Shown piece after piece: positions 45,849 to 54,323 of a stretch of 64,000 nt of DNA (position 1 is its first letter; each line of letters opens with the position of its first letter). Both the position numbers and the translations under genes were made by a program. The stretch is from the NCBI RefSeq assembly GCF_017876295.1, contig NZ_JAGINT010000001.1, positions 4,030,001 through 4,094,000 of the forward strand. Direction: 5' to 3'. The stretch is from Kribbella aluminosa. Lineage in GTDB: Bacteria; Actinomycetota; Actinomycetes; Propionibacteriales; Kribbellaceae. Under the pieces are notes generated by a model. It made no database searches. It saw only the letters and a program-made list of their open reading frames with translations, and was not told the origin of the DNA.

Positions 45849-47723
45849 CTACCCGCGGAGGACCGGCCGGAGGGCATCGAGTACGGCGGGGTCCTCGATC
45901 GTCGACGGGACCGGCTCGTCGCGGCCGTCGGCGATGCCGCGCATCGTCCGGCGCAGGATCTTCCCGGACCGGGTCTTCGGTAGCGCCTCCACCACCGACA
46001 CGTCCCGGAACGCCGCAACCGGTCCGATCTCCCGGCGTACTGCGGCCACCAGTTCGTCCCGCAGTACGTCGTCGGTGACCGTGGCCCCCGCCTTCAGTAC
46101 GACGAAGGCCCGCGGCAGCTGCCCCTTCAGCGCGTCGTGCACGCCGATCACCGCGCACTCCGCGACGGCCGGGTTGGACGCCACGACGGCCTCGATCGAC
46201 CCCGTCGACAGCCGGTGGCCGGCCACGTTGATGACATCGTCGGTTCGGCCCATCACGAAGATGTAGCCGTCGTCGTCGATGTAGCCGCCGTCTCCGGTCA
46301 GGTAGTACCCGTCGTACTCCTTCAGATAACTGTCGATGTAGCGCTGGTCGTCACCCCACAGCGTCGGCAGCGCGCCGGGCGGCAGCGGGAGCTTGATCGC
46401 GATCGAGCCCTCCTCGTGCGGCAGCAGCTCCTTGCCGTACGTGTCGAGGATCTGCACGTTCCACCCGGGCATCGGTACGGTCGCCGAGCCAGGCTTGGTC
46501 GGCAGTGGCTCGAGCCCGCGCGGGTTCGCGGCGATCGGCCAGCCGGTCTCGGTCTGCCACCAGTGGTCGACTACCGGTACGTCGAGGTGGTCGTGCGCCC
46601 AGTGGTACGTCTCCGGGTCCAGCCGCTCCCCCGCCAGGAACAAGGTCCGGAACGTGTCCATCGGGTATTTCGCCGGCTCGGCCGCCTCGGGGTCCACTTT
46701 CTTGATCGCCCGGATCGCGGTCGGCGCGGTGAACAACGCCTTGACGCCGTGCTCCGAGATCACCCGCCAGAACGCGCCGGCGTCCGGCGTACCGACCGGC
46801 TTGCCCTCGTACAGGACGGTCGTCGCACCCGCCAGGAGCGGCGCGTACACGATGTACGAGTGGCCGACCACCCAGCCGACGTCGGAGGCGGTCCACCACA
46901 CGTCGCCCGGGCCGACGTCGTACACGTTCCGCATCGTCCAGGCGAGCGCGACCGCGTGCCCGCCGTTGTCACGGACCACGCCTTTCGGGCGTCCCGTCGT
47001 ACCGGAGGTGTAGAGGATGTAGAGCGGGTCGGTCGCGGCGACCGGCACCGGGCCGGCCGGCTGGGCCTGCGCGACCAACGAGGTCCAGTCGAGGTCCCGT
47101 TCGCCCAGCTGCGCCTCTGCTTGCGGACGCTGCAGTACGACGGTGTACGCGGGCCGGTGCGACGCGATCGTGAGCGCCTCGTCGATGATCGGCTTGTACT
47201 CGACCACCCGGGACGGCTCGATCCCGCAGGACGCGGCCACGATCACCTTCGGGCCGGCGTCCTCGATCCGGGCCGCCAGCTCCCGCGGCGCGAACCCGCC
47301 GAACACCACCGAGTGGATCGCGCCGAGCCGCGCGCACGCCAGCATCGCGACCACGGCCTCCGGGATCATCGGCATGTAGACGATCACCCGATCACCCTTG
47401 CCCACCCCGAGCCCGGCCAGCGCCCCGGCGAACGTCGCCACCTCGTCGCGCAGTTCCGTGTAGCTGTAGCTGCGCCCGGTCCCGGTCACCGGCGAGTCGT
47501 AGATCAGCGCCGTCCGCTCGCCGTCGCCCGCGTCGACATGCCGGTCGAGAGCGTTGTACGACGTGTTCAGCTCGCCGTCCGGGAACCACCGGAAGATCGG
47601 CGCCGCGCTCGCGTCGAGGGCCTGGGTCGGCGGCCGCGTCCAGGAGATCGCCTCGGCCGCCTCCAGCCAGAACCCGTGCGGGTCGTCCAGGCTCCGGCGA
47701 TAACTCTCGTCGTACGCGCCCAT
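45849..47723 (-). CDS. prpE: propionyl-CoA synthetase (AMP-forming acyl-CoA ligase)
   Basis: 624 aa from ATG 47723. N-terminal ACAS_N segment (YRRSLDDPHGFWLEAAEAIS), AMP-binding P-loop LYILYTSGTTGRPKGVVRDN, A5 region WWQTETGWPIAANP, A7/A8 YYLTGDGGYIDDDGYIFVMG and GRTDDVINVAGHRLSTGSIE, and the catalytic Lys in LPKTRSGKILRRTMRGIADG. Length and the W-x-A-S-D-V-G-W-V-V-G-H-S-Y block match PrpE-type propionate/acetate:CoA ligases. It activates propionate (or acetate, butyrate) with ATP in the cytosol. Such enzymes are commonly regulated by Lys acetylation of the GK site, here SGKILRR. Confidence 0.92.
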   Translation of the reverse strand: MGAYDESYRRSLDDPHGFWLEAAEAISWTRPPTQALDASAAPIFRWFPDGELNTSYNALDRHVDAGDGERTALIYDSPVTGTGRSYSYTELRDEVATFAGALAGLGVGKGDRVIVYMPMIPEAVVAMLACARLGAIHSVVFGGFAPRELAARIEDAGPKVIVAASCGIEPSRVVEYKPIIDEALTIASHRPAYTVVLQRPQAEAQLGERDLDWTSLVAQAQPAGPVPVAATDPLYILYTSGTTGRPKGVVRDNGGHAVALAWTMRNVYDVGPGDVWWTASDVGWVVGHSYIVYAPLLAGATTVLYEGKPVGTPDAGAFWRVISEHGVKALFTAPTAIRAIKKVDPEAAEPAKYPMDTFRTLFLAGERLDPETYHWAHDHLDVPVVDHWWQTETGWPIAANPRGLEPLPTKPGSATVPMPGWNVQILDTYGKELLPHEEGSIAIKLPLPPGALPTLWGDDQRYIDSYLKEYDGYYLTGDGGYIDDDGYIFVMGRTDDVINVAGHRLSTGSIEAVVASNPAVAECAVIGVHDALKGQLPRAFVVLKAGATVTDDVLRDELVAAVRREIGPVAAFRDVSVVEALPKTRSGKILRRTMRGIADGRDEPVPSTIEDPAVLDALRPVLRG

Positions 47724-47774
47724 GGGCAGGGCCTCCCAACCGTCGGCTGTTCACCATCGTGGCAGGGTTGGGGT

Positions 47775-48695
47775 ATGACGGTAAGTGTCGACGACGTACA
47801 GCAGGCCGCGCAGCGGATCGCCGGGCGGGTCCGGCGTACTCCGGTGATCGAGGTGGCGCCGGGCGTCACGTTCAAGCTCGAGCTGCTGCAGCACACCGGG
47901 TCGTTCAAACCGCGAGGCGCCTTCAACCGGTTGCTGACCGCGAAGGAGAACGGCGAGCTGGGCGGTCAGGGCATCGTCGCCGCGTCCGGTGGGAACCACG
48001 GGCTCGCGGCCGCGTACGCCGCGCGCGAACTCGGCGTACCGGCCCGGATCTTCGTACCCGAGACCACCCCGGCCGCGAAGCTCGGCAAGCTGCAGACGCT
48101 CGGCGCGGACATCGTGCAGGTCGGCAACGAGTACGCCGAGGCGTACGAGGCGGCGCTGCAGGCGCAGGGCGAGTCCGGCGGGCTGCTCGTGCACGCGTAC
48201 GACCAGGCGGAGGTCGTCGCCGGTCAGGGCACGGTCGGCCTGGAGATCCTCGACCAGGTCGACGACTTCGACACCGTACTGGTCGCGGTCGGGGGCGGCG
48301 GGCTGATCGGCGGCATCGTTACCGCGATCGGCGACAACGCCAACGTCATCGGGGTGGAGCCGGTGCTGGCCCCGACCATGAACCGCGCTCTGCACGCGCA
48401 GCAGCCCACGGACGGGCCAGTAGGTGGCGTAGCAGCCGACTCCCTGGGAGCCCGCCGCCTCGGCGACCTCGCGTTCGCCGCAGTACGGCGCCACCAGGTG
48501 CAGTCCCTCCTGGTCGACGACGACTCGATCGTTGCCGCCCGCAAGGAACTGTGGAGCAGCTACCACCTGGCAACGGAGCACGGCGGCGCTGTCGCCTGGG
48601 CAGCCCTCTCGTCCGGCGCCTACAAACCGGCCGACGGCGAGCGGGTGGTCGTGGTCGTCTGCGGAGCCAACACCGACCCGAGCACGCTCATTTAG
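47775..48695 (+). CDS. PLP-dependent threonine/serine dehydratase-like enzyme
   Basis: 306 aa from ATG 47775. Type II PLP fold: the PLP Lys is in QHTGSFKPRGAFNRLL, substrate-loop AASGGNHGLAAAYAARELGV, ARIFVPETTPAAKLGKLQTL, phosphate-binding VAVGGGGLIGGIVTAIG and the C-terminal GANTDPSTLI, which aligns with SGGN/GGN ends. No ACT domain is present, so this is the catabolic-type serine/threonine ammonia-lyase group rather than biosynthetic IlvA. It deaminates Thr or Ser to 2-oxo acids. It is divergent from prpE; threonine-derived 2-oxobutyrate yields propionyl-CoA, so a metabolic link is possible. Confidence 0.9.
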   Translation: MTVSVDDVQQAAQRIAGRVRRTPVIEVAPGVTFKLELLQHTGSFKPRGAFNRLLTAKENGELGGQGIVAASGGNHGLAAAYAARELGVPARIFVPETTPAAKLGKLQTLGADIVQVGNEYAEAYEAALQAQGESGGLLVHAYDQAEVVAGQGTVGLEILDQVDDFDTVLVAVGGGGLIGGIVTAIGDNANVIGVEPVLAPTMNRALHAQQPTDGPVGGVAADSLGARRLGDLAFAAVRRHQVQSLLVDDDSIVAARKELWSSYHLATEHGGAVAWAALSSGAYKPADGERVVVVVCGANTDPSTLI

Positions 48696-49296
48696 GACGG
48701 GCTGGTTTGTCGTCGGCGAGCACCCAGGCCGCGAACAGACCGGCGATGCCGCCGCACAGGTGACCCTGCCAGGAGATTCCGTCCTGCGGCAGCAGGCTGG
48801 TCAGCAGCGCGCTGCCCCACACCATGATGACCACGATCCCGACCAGCACCTGACCGAGCCGCCGGTTGAACAGCCCCCGCACGATCAGGTACGCCGCGTA
48901 CCCGAAGACCAGGCCGCTGGCGCCGATCGTGATCACGTTCGACGGTGAGATCAGCCAGGTCCCGAAACCGCCGAGCACCGTCACGATCGCGGTCACCGCG
49001 AACAACCGGGACGCGCCGCTGACCGCGATCAGCACGCCGAGCGTCACGAGCGGCAGCGTGTTCGAGATCAGGTGGCCGAACCCCAGGTGCAGGAACGGGG
49101 AGGTCAGAATCCCGATCAGGCCGCGCGGCTCCCGGGAGATGATCCCGTACTGGTTCAGGGCGCCGTTCGTCGCGGTGTCGATGATCTCGCTGAGCCACAT
49201 CAGCCCGACCAGCCCAGCGAGCAGCTTCAGGCCACCTCCGATCTTCGAGGTGTCCACGCTCCGCCCGGTCCGCTTCGCCGGCGTCTGGTAGCTCAT
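48688..49296 (-). CDS. rhomboid-family intramembrane serine protease
   Basis: 202 aa from ATG 49296, six predicted membrane helices. The catalytic dyad is visible: Ser in ITIGASGLVFGYAAYLIVRG (GxSG) and His in SWQGHLCGGIAGLFAAWVLA. The oxyanion HxxxN is FGHLISNTLPLVTLGVL. This order is standard for bacterial rhomboids, which cleave membrane-anchored substrates. The natural substrate is unknown. The 3' end overlaps the dehydratase stop by 8 bp (tail to tail). Confidence 0.91.
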   Translation of the reverse strand: MSYQTPAKRTGRSVDTSKIGGGLKLLAGLVGLMWLSEIIDTATNGALNQYGIISREPRGLIGILTSPFLHLGFGHLISNTLPLVTLGVLIAVSGASRLFAVTAIVTVLGGFGTWLISPSNVITIGASGLVFGYAAYLIVRGLFNRRLGQVLVGIVVIMVWGSALLTSLLPQDGISWQGHLCGGIAGLFAAWVLADDKPARPK

Positions 49297-49403
49297 GTCT
49301 CAACGATGCCGTATCCGGCCAAGTCTCAGCCCTTGACAGGCGCGGCGACAGCGGAACGTGACGTCTGCGATACTGCGAGTGGCTCGTCGAGTGAGGGGGA
49401 ACG

Positions 49404-50597
49404 ATGCCGATCGCGGTGTACGTCCTTGGCCTGAGCATCTTCGCGCAGGGCACATCGGAGCTGATGCTCGCCGGGCTGCTCCCGGAGCTGGCCGCGGACC
49501 TGCACGTCTCGATCCCGCAGGCGGGGCTGCTGATCTCCGCGTTCGCGGCCGGCATGCTGGTCGGCGCCCCGGTGCTCGCGGTCGTCACGCTCAACTGGTC
49601 CCGGCGTACGGCGCTGCTCGTCTTCCTTGCGATCTTCGCGCTCACCCATGTCGCGGGCGCCCTGACCACCAGTTACGCCGTACTGCTCGCGACCCGGATC
49701 GTCGGCGCGTTCGTGTACGCCGGGTTCTGGTCGGTCGCCGCGGTGACGGTCGTGGCGCTGGTCCCGTCGAACGCCCGCGCCCGCGCGATGAGCGTCGTCA
49801 CCGGCGGCCTCACGATCGCCACGATCATCGGCCTGCCGCTCGGCACCGTCCTCGGCCAGCACCTCGGCTGGCAGTCGGCGTTCTGGACCGTCGCCGGCCT
49901 GTGTGTGCTCGCGATGGCCGGCGTCGTCGCCACCGTCCCCGCGGGCCGCCCTGACCCGGCGACGACCCCACGCCTCCTCGAGGAACTCCGCGCCCTGCGC
50001 AACACCCGTCTCTGGCTGGCCTTCGCCACCACGGCACTGGTCACCGCGTCGATCCTCGTCACCTTCAGCTATCTGGCCCCGCTGCTGACCCAAACCACTC
50101 ACCTCCCCACCGGCGCAGTGCCAGGCATCCTCGCGCTGTACGGTCTCGGGTCCTTCATCGGGATCACCGTCGGCGGCCGCTTCGCCGACGCGCTCCCGTT
50201 CCACACGCTGTTCATCAGCATCACCGGACTCATCGCGCTGTCCGCCGTACTCGCCCTTACCGCTCACATCGCGGTGCTCGCGATCGCCGTCATCGTGTTC
50301 CTCGGCGCCTTCGGCTTCGCCGCGAACCCGGCGCTCAACGCCCGCGTCTTCAGCCTCGCCGGCGACGCACCCACGCTCGCCACCGCCACCAACTTCTCCG
50401 CGTTCAACGTCGGCATCACCGTCGGCCCGTGGCTCGGCGGCCTCGCGATCGACGCCGGCGCGGGCTACCCGAGCCTCGGCTGGATCGCGGTCGGCACCGG
50501 GCTGGCGGCGCTCGCGACGGTCCTGTTCGCCGCGCTGGTCACTGCACCGGACCCTGCTGATCGCGGTGCGCCGGATCGAAGTCGGCGTGCCGTCTGA
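49404..50597 (+). CDS. MFS exporter, Cmx/CmrA chloramphenicol-efflux type
   Basis: 397 aa from ATG 49404, with about 12 membrane helices. Family phrases are YVLGLSIFAQGTSELMLAGL, LLPELAADLHVSIPQAGLLI, SAFAAGMLVGAPVLAVVTLN (motif A follows as WSRRTALL), and LATATNFSAFNVGITVGPWL then GGLAIDAG. These match actinobacterial chloramphenicol and related efflux proteins (drug:H+ antiporters). Many chromosomal members have other or unknown substrates. AGGGGGA is 10 bases upstream. The DUF389 gene follows 12 bp later. Confidence 0.88.
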   Translation: MPIAVYVLGLSIFAQGTSELMLAGLLPELAADLHVSIPQAGLLISAFAAGMLVGAPVLAVVTLNWSRRTALLVFLAIFALTHVAGALTTSYAVLLATRIVGAFVYAGFWSVAAVTVVALVPSNARARAMSVVTGGLTIATIIGLPLGTVLGQHLGWQSAFWTVAGLCVLAMAGVVATVPAGRPDPATTPRLLEELRALRNTRLWLAFATTALVTASILVTFSYLAPLLTQTTHLPTGAVPGILALYGLGSFIGITVGGRFADALPFHTLFISITGLIALSAVLALTAHIAVLAIAVIVFLGAFGFAANPALNARVFSLAGDAPTLATATNFSAFNVGITVGPWLGGLAIDAGAGYPSLGWIAVGTGLAALATVLFAALVTAPDPADRGAPDRSRRAV

Positions 50598-50609
50598 GCT
50601 TGCGGCATC

Positions 50610-51575
50610 ATGTCGACCGTGATGCATCTGCGCCTGATCGTTCCGCCGGATCGTAGCGAGCACGTCCTGAACACCCTGGTCGCCGATCCGCGGGTCACCA
50701 GCATCGTGCGGCTGCCCGGCGCGGCCCGCCGCCCCGACGGCGACGTGGTCGAGTGCGACGTGACCCGCGAGGCGACCTCCGACATCCTCGGCTTCCTGAA
50801 GGCCGAGGGCCTGTACGACGAGGGCGCCGTCGCGCTGTCCGCCGTCGACTCGGCCCCGTCGCGGAACGCCCAGGCCGCGGAGAAGGCAGCACCCGGTGCG
50901 CCCGACGACGCGGTGATCTGGGACGCCGTGGTCGACCAGGCGTACAACGAGGCCGGCGGCTCGTGGGTGTACTACGCGTTCCTGACGCTGGCGACGATGA
51001 TCGCCTCGGTCGCCGTGGTCACCGACTCCGCGATCCTGGTCGTCGGCGCGATGGTGGTCGGGCCGGAGTTCGGGGTGGTCGCCGCGCTCGCCGTCGGGCT
51101 GTTCCTGCGCAAGCGCGGGCTCTCGCGCGCGTCGCTCGTACTGCTCGTCAAAGGGTTCGTGGTCGCGATCGTGCTCACCGCGATCGCCGCGCTGCTGGCA
51201 CGCGCGGTCGGGTGGGTGGACGTAAGCGATGTGACGGCCGCGCGCCCGTTGACCGGGTTCATCTGGCGACCGGACAAGTGGTCGGCGGTGGTCGCCGTAC
51301 TCGCCGGATGTGCCGGTGTGCTGTCGCAGACGGCCGGTCGCGGCAACGCGCTCGTGGGGGTGTTCATCTCGGTGACCACAGTCCCGGCCGCCGGTGATCT
51401 GGCGTTGTCGCTCGCGCTCTGGGCGCCGCACCAGATCGGCGGATCCGCGGCGCAGCTCGGTATCAACCTGGCCGGTATGACCGTCGCCGGGGTGCTGACG
51501 CTGATGCTGCAGCGGGTGGTGTGGCGCAGCTACCTGCGGGTCAAGCGCAGGACGGGCGCGCGCGTTGAGGCTTGA
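50610..51575 (+). CDS. DUF389-domain membrane protein
   Basis: 321 aa from ATG 50610 (ATG 50622 also possible). The first 100 residues form a soluble ferredoxin-like part (HLRLIVPPDRSEHVLNTLVA). DUF389 follows with at least five helices: YYAFLTLATMIASVAVVTDS, LVVGAMVVGPEFGVVAALAV, GFVVAIVLTAIAALLARAVG and others, ending GINLAGMTVAGVLTLMLQRV. The family (TIGR00341/TIGR00271-like) is of unknown function, possibly a transporter or stress-related. Probably cotranscribed with the MFS gene. Confidence 0.87.
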   Translation: MSTVMHLRLIVPPDRSEHVLNTLVADPRVTSIVRLPGAARRPDGDVVECDVTREATSDILGFLKAEGLYDEGAVALSAVDSAPSRNAQAAEKAAPGAPDDAVIWDAVVDQAYNEAGGSWVYYAFLTLATMIASVAVVTDSAILVVGAMVVGPEFGVVAALAVGLFLRKRGLSRASLVLLVKGFVVAIVLTAIAALLARAVGWVDVSDVTAARPLTGFIWRPDKWSAVVAVLAGCAGVLSQTAGRGNALVGVFISVTTVPAAGDLALSLALWAPHQIGGSAAQLGINLAGMTVAGVLTLMLQRVVWRSYLRVKRRTGARVEA

Positions 51576-51730
51576 CCGGGCGTCCCCTGTCCGGTCCGCG
51601 CGCGCCCGGCACGTCAGATGTACCCCACTCGAGGGGGTCGTGCACCTGTCCGGGTACTGACGTATGTCGGCCATGACGTGAAGTCGCCAAACCGGTCGAG
51701 CCCGTCCGGGGAACGAGATAGCCTGATCGG

Positions 51731-52678
51731 ATGCTGGAGTCCGTGGGGGTGGAGCCGTCCGACGAGGAGGCCTACCGAGCGCTGCTGTCCGCGCCGGGTT
51801 GCGAGATCCAGCCGCTCGCCGACCGCCTCGGCCGGGACCTGCAGGACGTGATCGCGACCGTCGGCCGGCTCGAGAAGCTCGGTCTGCTGACCAGTACCTC
51901 CGACGACCCGGTCCGCCTGCTGCCGACCCGCCCCGACGTGGCGGTGGACGCGCTGGTCGCCGTACGACGGGCCGAGCTCGACCGCGTCCGCGCCGAGGCA
52001 CGGGTGCTGCTGTCCGAGCTGAGCACCCAGGAGCGGTACCGGCCGGAGAACCTGGTCGAGGTGATCGTCGGGCAGGAGGCGATCGCGGCCCGGTTCACAC
52101 AGCTGCTCAACGGGACGCGGAACCAGCTCCTCGTCCTCGACCGCCCGCCGTACGCCGCTCAAGCCGCCGAGTCCGACAGTACGGTCCGCGGGCTGCTCGG
52201 TGAGGGGGTCGTCGTGCACGGCATCTACTCCCCCGACTCGCTCGACATCCCGGGCGGCGTTGACGAGGCGTTCAGCGCTGCCGACGCGGGCGAGACCTCG
52301 CGGGTCCATCCGCAGGTGCCGATGAAGCTGGCCGTATTCGACGGCAGGATCGCGCTGCTGCCGTTGTCCGTGGATCAGCTCGTCGACAGCGCTCTCGTCG
52401 TCCATCCGTGTGCGTTGCTGGACGCGCTGATGGAGATGTTCTGGTTGCTGTGGGACCAGGCGGTGCCGGTGGTTCCGGCCGCGAAGGCCGACCCGACCGA
52501 CGCGCGGCTGATGACGCTGCTCGCGGCCGGTTTCAAGGACGACGCGATCGCGCGGCAGCTCGCCTTGAGCAGCCGTACCGTCGGCCGCCGGGTCGCCGAG
52601 CTGATGGAGACGCTGGGCGCCCGGACCCGTTTCCAGGCCGGCATCCACGCCCAGCGCCGCCACCTTCTCGAGGACTAG
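51731..52678 (+). CDS. TrmB/LuxR-type transcriptional regulator
   Basis: 315 aa from ATG 51731. It has two DNA-binding parts: an N-terminal TrmB-like winged HTH (SDEEAYRALLSAPGCEIQPL, DLQDVIATVGRLEKLGLLTS) and a C-terminal LuxR-type HTH (LMTLLAAGFKDDAIARQLAL, SSRTVGRRVAELMETLGART, RFQAGIHAQRR). The middle domain is a HKD/PLD-like sensor. This TrmB-LuxR architecture is expanded in actinobacteria and regulates mostly neighbouring secondary-metabolism or transport genes. Target here is unknown. Confidence 0.88.
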   Translation: MLESVGVEPSDEEAYRALLSAPGCEIQPLADRLGRDLQDVIATVGRLEKLGLLTSTSDDPVRLLPTRPDVAVDALVAVRRAELDRVRAEARVLLSELSTQERYRPENLVEVIVGQEAIAARFTQLLNGTRNQLLVLDRPPYAAQAAESDSTVRGLLGEGVVVHGIYSPDSLDIPGGVDEAFSAADAGETSRVHPQVPMKLAVFDGRIALLPLSVDQLVDSALVVHPCALLDALMEMFWLLWDQAVPVVPAAKADPTDARLMTLLAAGFKDDAIARQLALSSRTVGRRVAELMETLGARTRFQAGIHAQRRHLLED

Positions 52679-52687
52679 CAGGTGTCC

Positions 52688-53329
52688 CTAGCAGGTACCC
52701 AGCATCTGCTGCAGCGCCGTCTTCTCGGTGGACTGCAGGGACAGGCTGTAGGTGTACTTCACCCAGATCCAGTACCGCGCGTACAGGCAGTGCACCGCGG
52801 TGTTGGTCGGCTGCCACGCCGACGGGTCCCGGTCACCCTTCGAGCGGTTGCTCGACGCCGACACCGCGATCAGCTGCGAGATCGTCAGGTTGTTCGCGAA
52901 CTCCTGACGCTTCGCCTGGGTCCAGCCGCTGGCGCCCGACTTCCACGCCTCCGCGAGCGGCACGATGTGGTCGATGTCGACGTCCGAGGAGTTCGTGAAC
53001 GTCTGCTTGTCGTACACGCTGTACCAGCTGCCGGAGGTCGGCTGGCAGCTGCTGTCGACCTTCACGCCGGTCCCGTCGCGCTTCAGGACCTCTTCCCGGG
53101 TGTCGCAGGTCCCCGACTGGTTGATCCAGTGCGGGAACTTATCCCGGCTGTAGCCGGTCGTCGAGCCCTCCGCCTTGACGGTCAGGCTCGCCAGCTCGGT
53201 GGCCGCGGCGCTCGCGGACGGCGGGGTCGGCGGCGACGCCATGACCGGCCCGGCTGTCAGAGCCCAGGCGGTCGCGGCGGCTGCCACGGTGGTGACAAGG
53301 GTGGTCATACGGGTGAACTTGCGGGGCAT
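52688..53329 (-). CDS. secreted HNH (DUF1524) nuclease
   Basis: 213 aa from ATG 53329. A Sec signal peptide covers about residues 1-32 (MPRKFTRMTTLVTTVAAAAT, cleavage after VMA). The mature enzyme has the DUF1524/HNH core VDIDHIVPLAEAWKSGASGW (D-H-I-V-P-L-A-E-A-W), with later NLTISQLIAVSASSNRSKGD giving the Asn and WQPTNTAVHCLYARYWIWVK. The D-H and N-R-S-K-G-D residues fit ββα-metal nucleases. Likely a secreted DNase used in nutrition or competition. A pair of Cys in GTCDTREEVL and SSCQPT suggests a disulfide. Confidence 0.9.
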   Translation of the reverse strand: MPRKFTRMTTLVTTVAAAATAWALTAGPVMASPPTPPSASAAATELASLTVKAEGSTTGYSRDKFPHWINQSGTCDTREEVLKRDGTGVKVDSSCQPTSGSWYSVYDKQTFTNSSDVDIDHIVPLAEAWKSGASGWTQAKRQEFANNLTISQLIAVSASSNRSKGDRDPSAWQPTNTAVHCLYARYWIWVKYTYSLSLQSTEKTALQQMLGTC

Positions 53330-53437
53330 TGGTCAGGCCTCCGATGGGTGGGGCGGATCCCCCCGGACGTTGCTGCCCTCAGCCTTCCCCGATCACGCAC
53401 CGTAGGAAACCACTCACCAGTTACAGTCGAGTGAACG

Positions 53438-54208
53438 TCAGTCGTGTTCCACGACGGTCAACGTCCACCCGGCCCCAGGCTTGCCAGGGTGGTCGAGTTC
53501 GGCGTTCCAGCGCTCGCCGATCAGCTTGTGCAGGGATTTCGCGGTCCCCGGATCCTTGCCCGATTCAAGCAAGTGCCGCGCGACCAGACCGCGGGTGTGC
53601 TTGGCGTTGTGCGAGACGACGGTACGTACGCCGTTCCGTTCGCGGACCACGTTCACCGACACCCACCTGTCCGCCTGCGCACCGCTCGGACGCCACGCGG
53701 CGACGTACGTCGAGGAGCGGCAGTCGACGATCACGCCGTCCACGTCGGCCAGTGCGGCGTTGAGCGGTTCCCGCCAGACGGAGGCGAGCGGTCCGTGGCC
53801 CGGCAGCGTCGTACCCATCGAGAGTCGGTACGGCGGGACGCGGTCGGCCGGGCGGAGTGCGCCCCAGGCGGCCGAGACGACGAGCAGCCGGTTCGCGGCG
53901 CGGCGCTTCGTGCCCGCGGAGAGCGTGGCGTAGCCGAGGGCGTCGTACAGGACGCCGGAGTACAGCTCGGAGACCGGAACCGACGGCTCGGTGCGCCAGC
54001 GGGTGTTGCGCTCGACCTCGTGCTGCAGCGAGGCGCCGACCTCCAGTACGTCGTGCGCGTCGGCGGAGGCGGACACCTTCGCCAGCGTCTCCAGCACCTG
54101 CTCACGGACCGGGTTCAGCTCAGGAAACGACAGCGTCGAGAAGTCCACAGCACGACCGCGCGTCCGCCCGGTCTTGCCTTCGGAGGGCGGCAGGAGAATC
54201 AGTGTCAT
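53438..54208 (-). CDS. yaaA: peroxide-stress protein YaaA (DUF328)
   Basis: 256 aa from ATG 54208, with GGGAGG as ribosome site. It starts MTLILLPPSEGKTGRTRG, the family hallmark P-P-S-E-G-K, and has ELYSGVLYDALGYATLSAGT, RLLVVSAAWGALRPADRVPP, YRLSMGTTLPGHGPLASVWR and the SHNAKHTRGLVARHLLESGK region with conserved K-x-x-R-G. E. coli YaaA limits free intracellular iron during peroxide stress and is a DNA-binding fold protein. The upstream frame to 54313 is rejected because of the hairpin there and lack of conservation. Confidence 0.9.
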   Translation of the reverse strand: MTLILLPPSEGKTGRTRGRAVDFSTLSFPELNPVREQVLETLAKVSASADAHDVLEVGASLQHEVERNTRWRTEPSVPVSELYSGVLYDALGYATLSAGTKRRAANRLLVVSAAWGALRPADRVPPYRLSMGTTLPGHGPLASVWREPLNAALADVDGVIVDCRSSTYVAAWRPSGAQADRWVSVNVVRERNGVRTVVSHNAKHTRGLVARHLLESGKDPGTAKSLHKLIGERWNAELDHPGKPGAGWTLTVVEHD

Positions 54209-54280
54209 GGGGCCTCCCGGCCTGGACTGAGGAGCGCAGGGAGCGAAGCGACTGGAGCGACGAGGGGAGGCCGGGAGTAG
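54209..54280 (-). promoter_or_regulatory. hairpin that can bury the yaaA ribosome site
   Basis: The ribosome site GGGAGGCC immediately before ATG 54208 (plus-strand 54211-54218) is complementary to GGGAGGCC/GGCCGGGAG sequence at 54265-54277 about 50 bases upstream in the leader. Two registers are possible. Folding would occlude the ribosome site. Confidence 0.4.
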
Positions 54281-54323
54281 CAGCCCCGTGACACGCCGCG
54301 CGGAGCGCGGCATTCAATACAGT

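Noticed and set aside
49326..52001. 891-codon open frame on the minus strand across the MFS, DUF389 and TrmB genes
   Set aside because: It is the GC-rich shadow of three well-supported plus-strand genes; its translation is low-complexity Arg/Gly/Asp-rich with no family.
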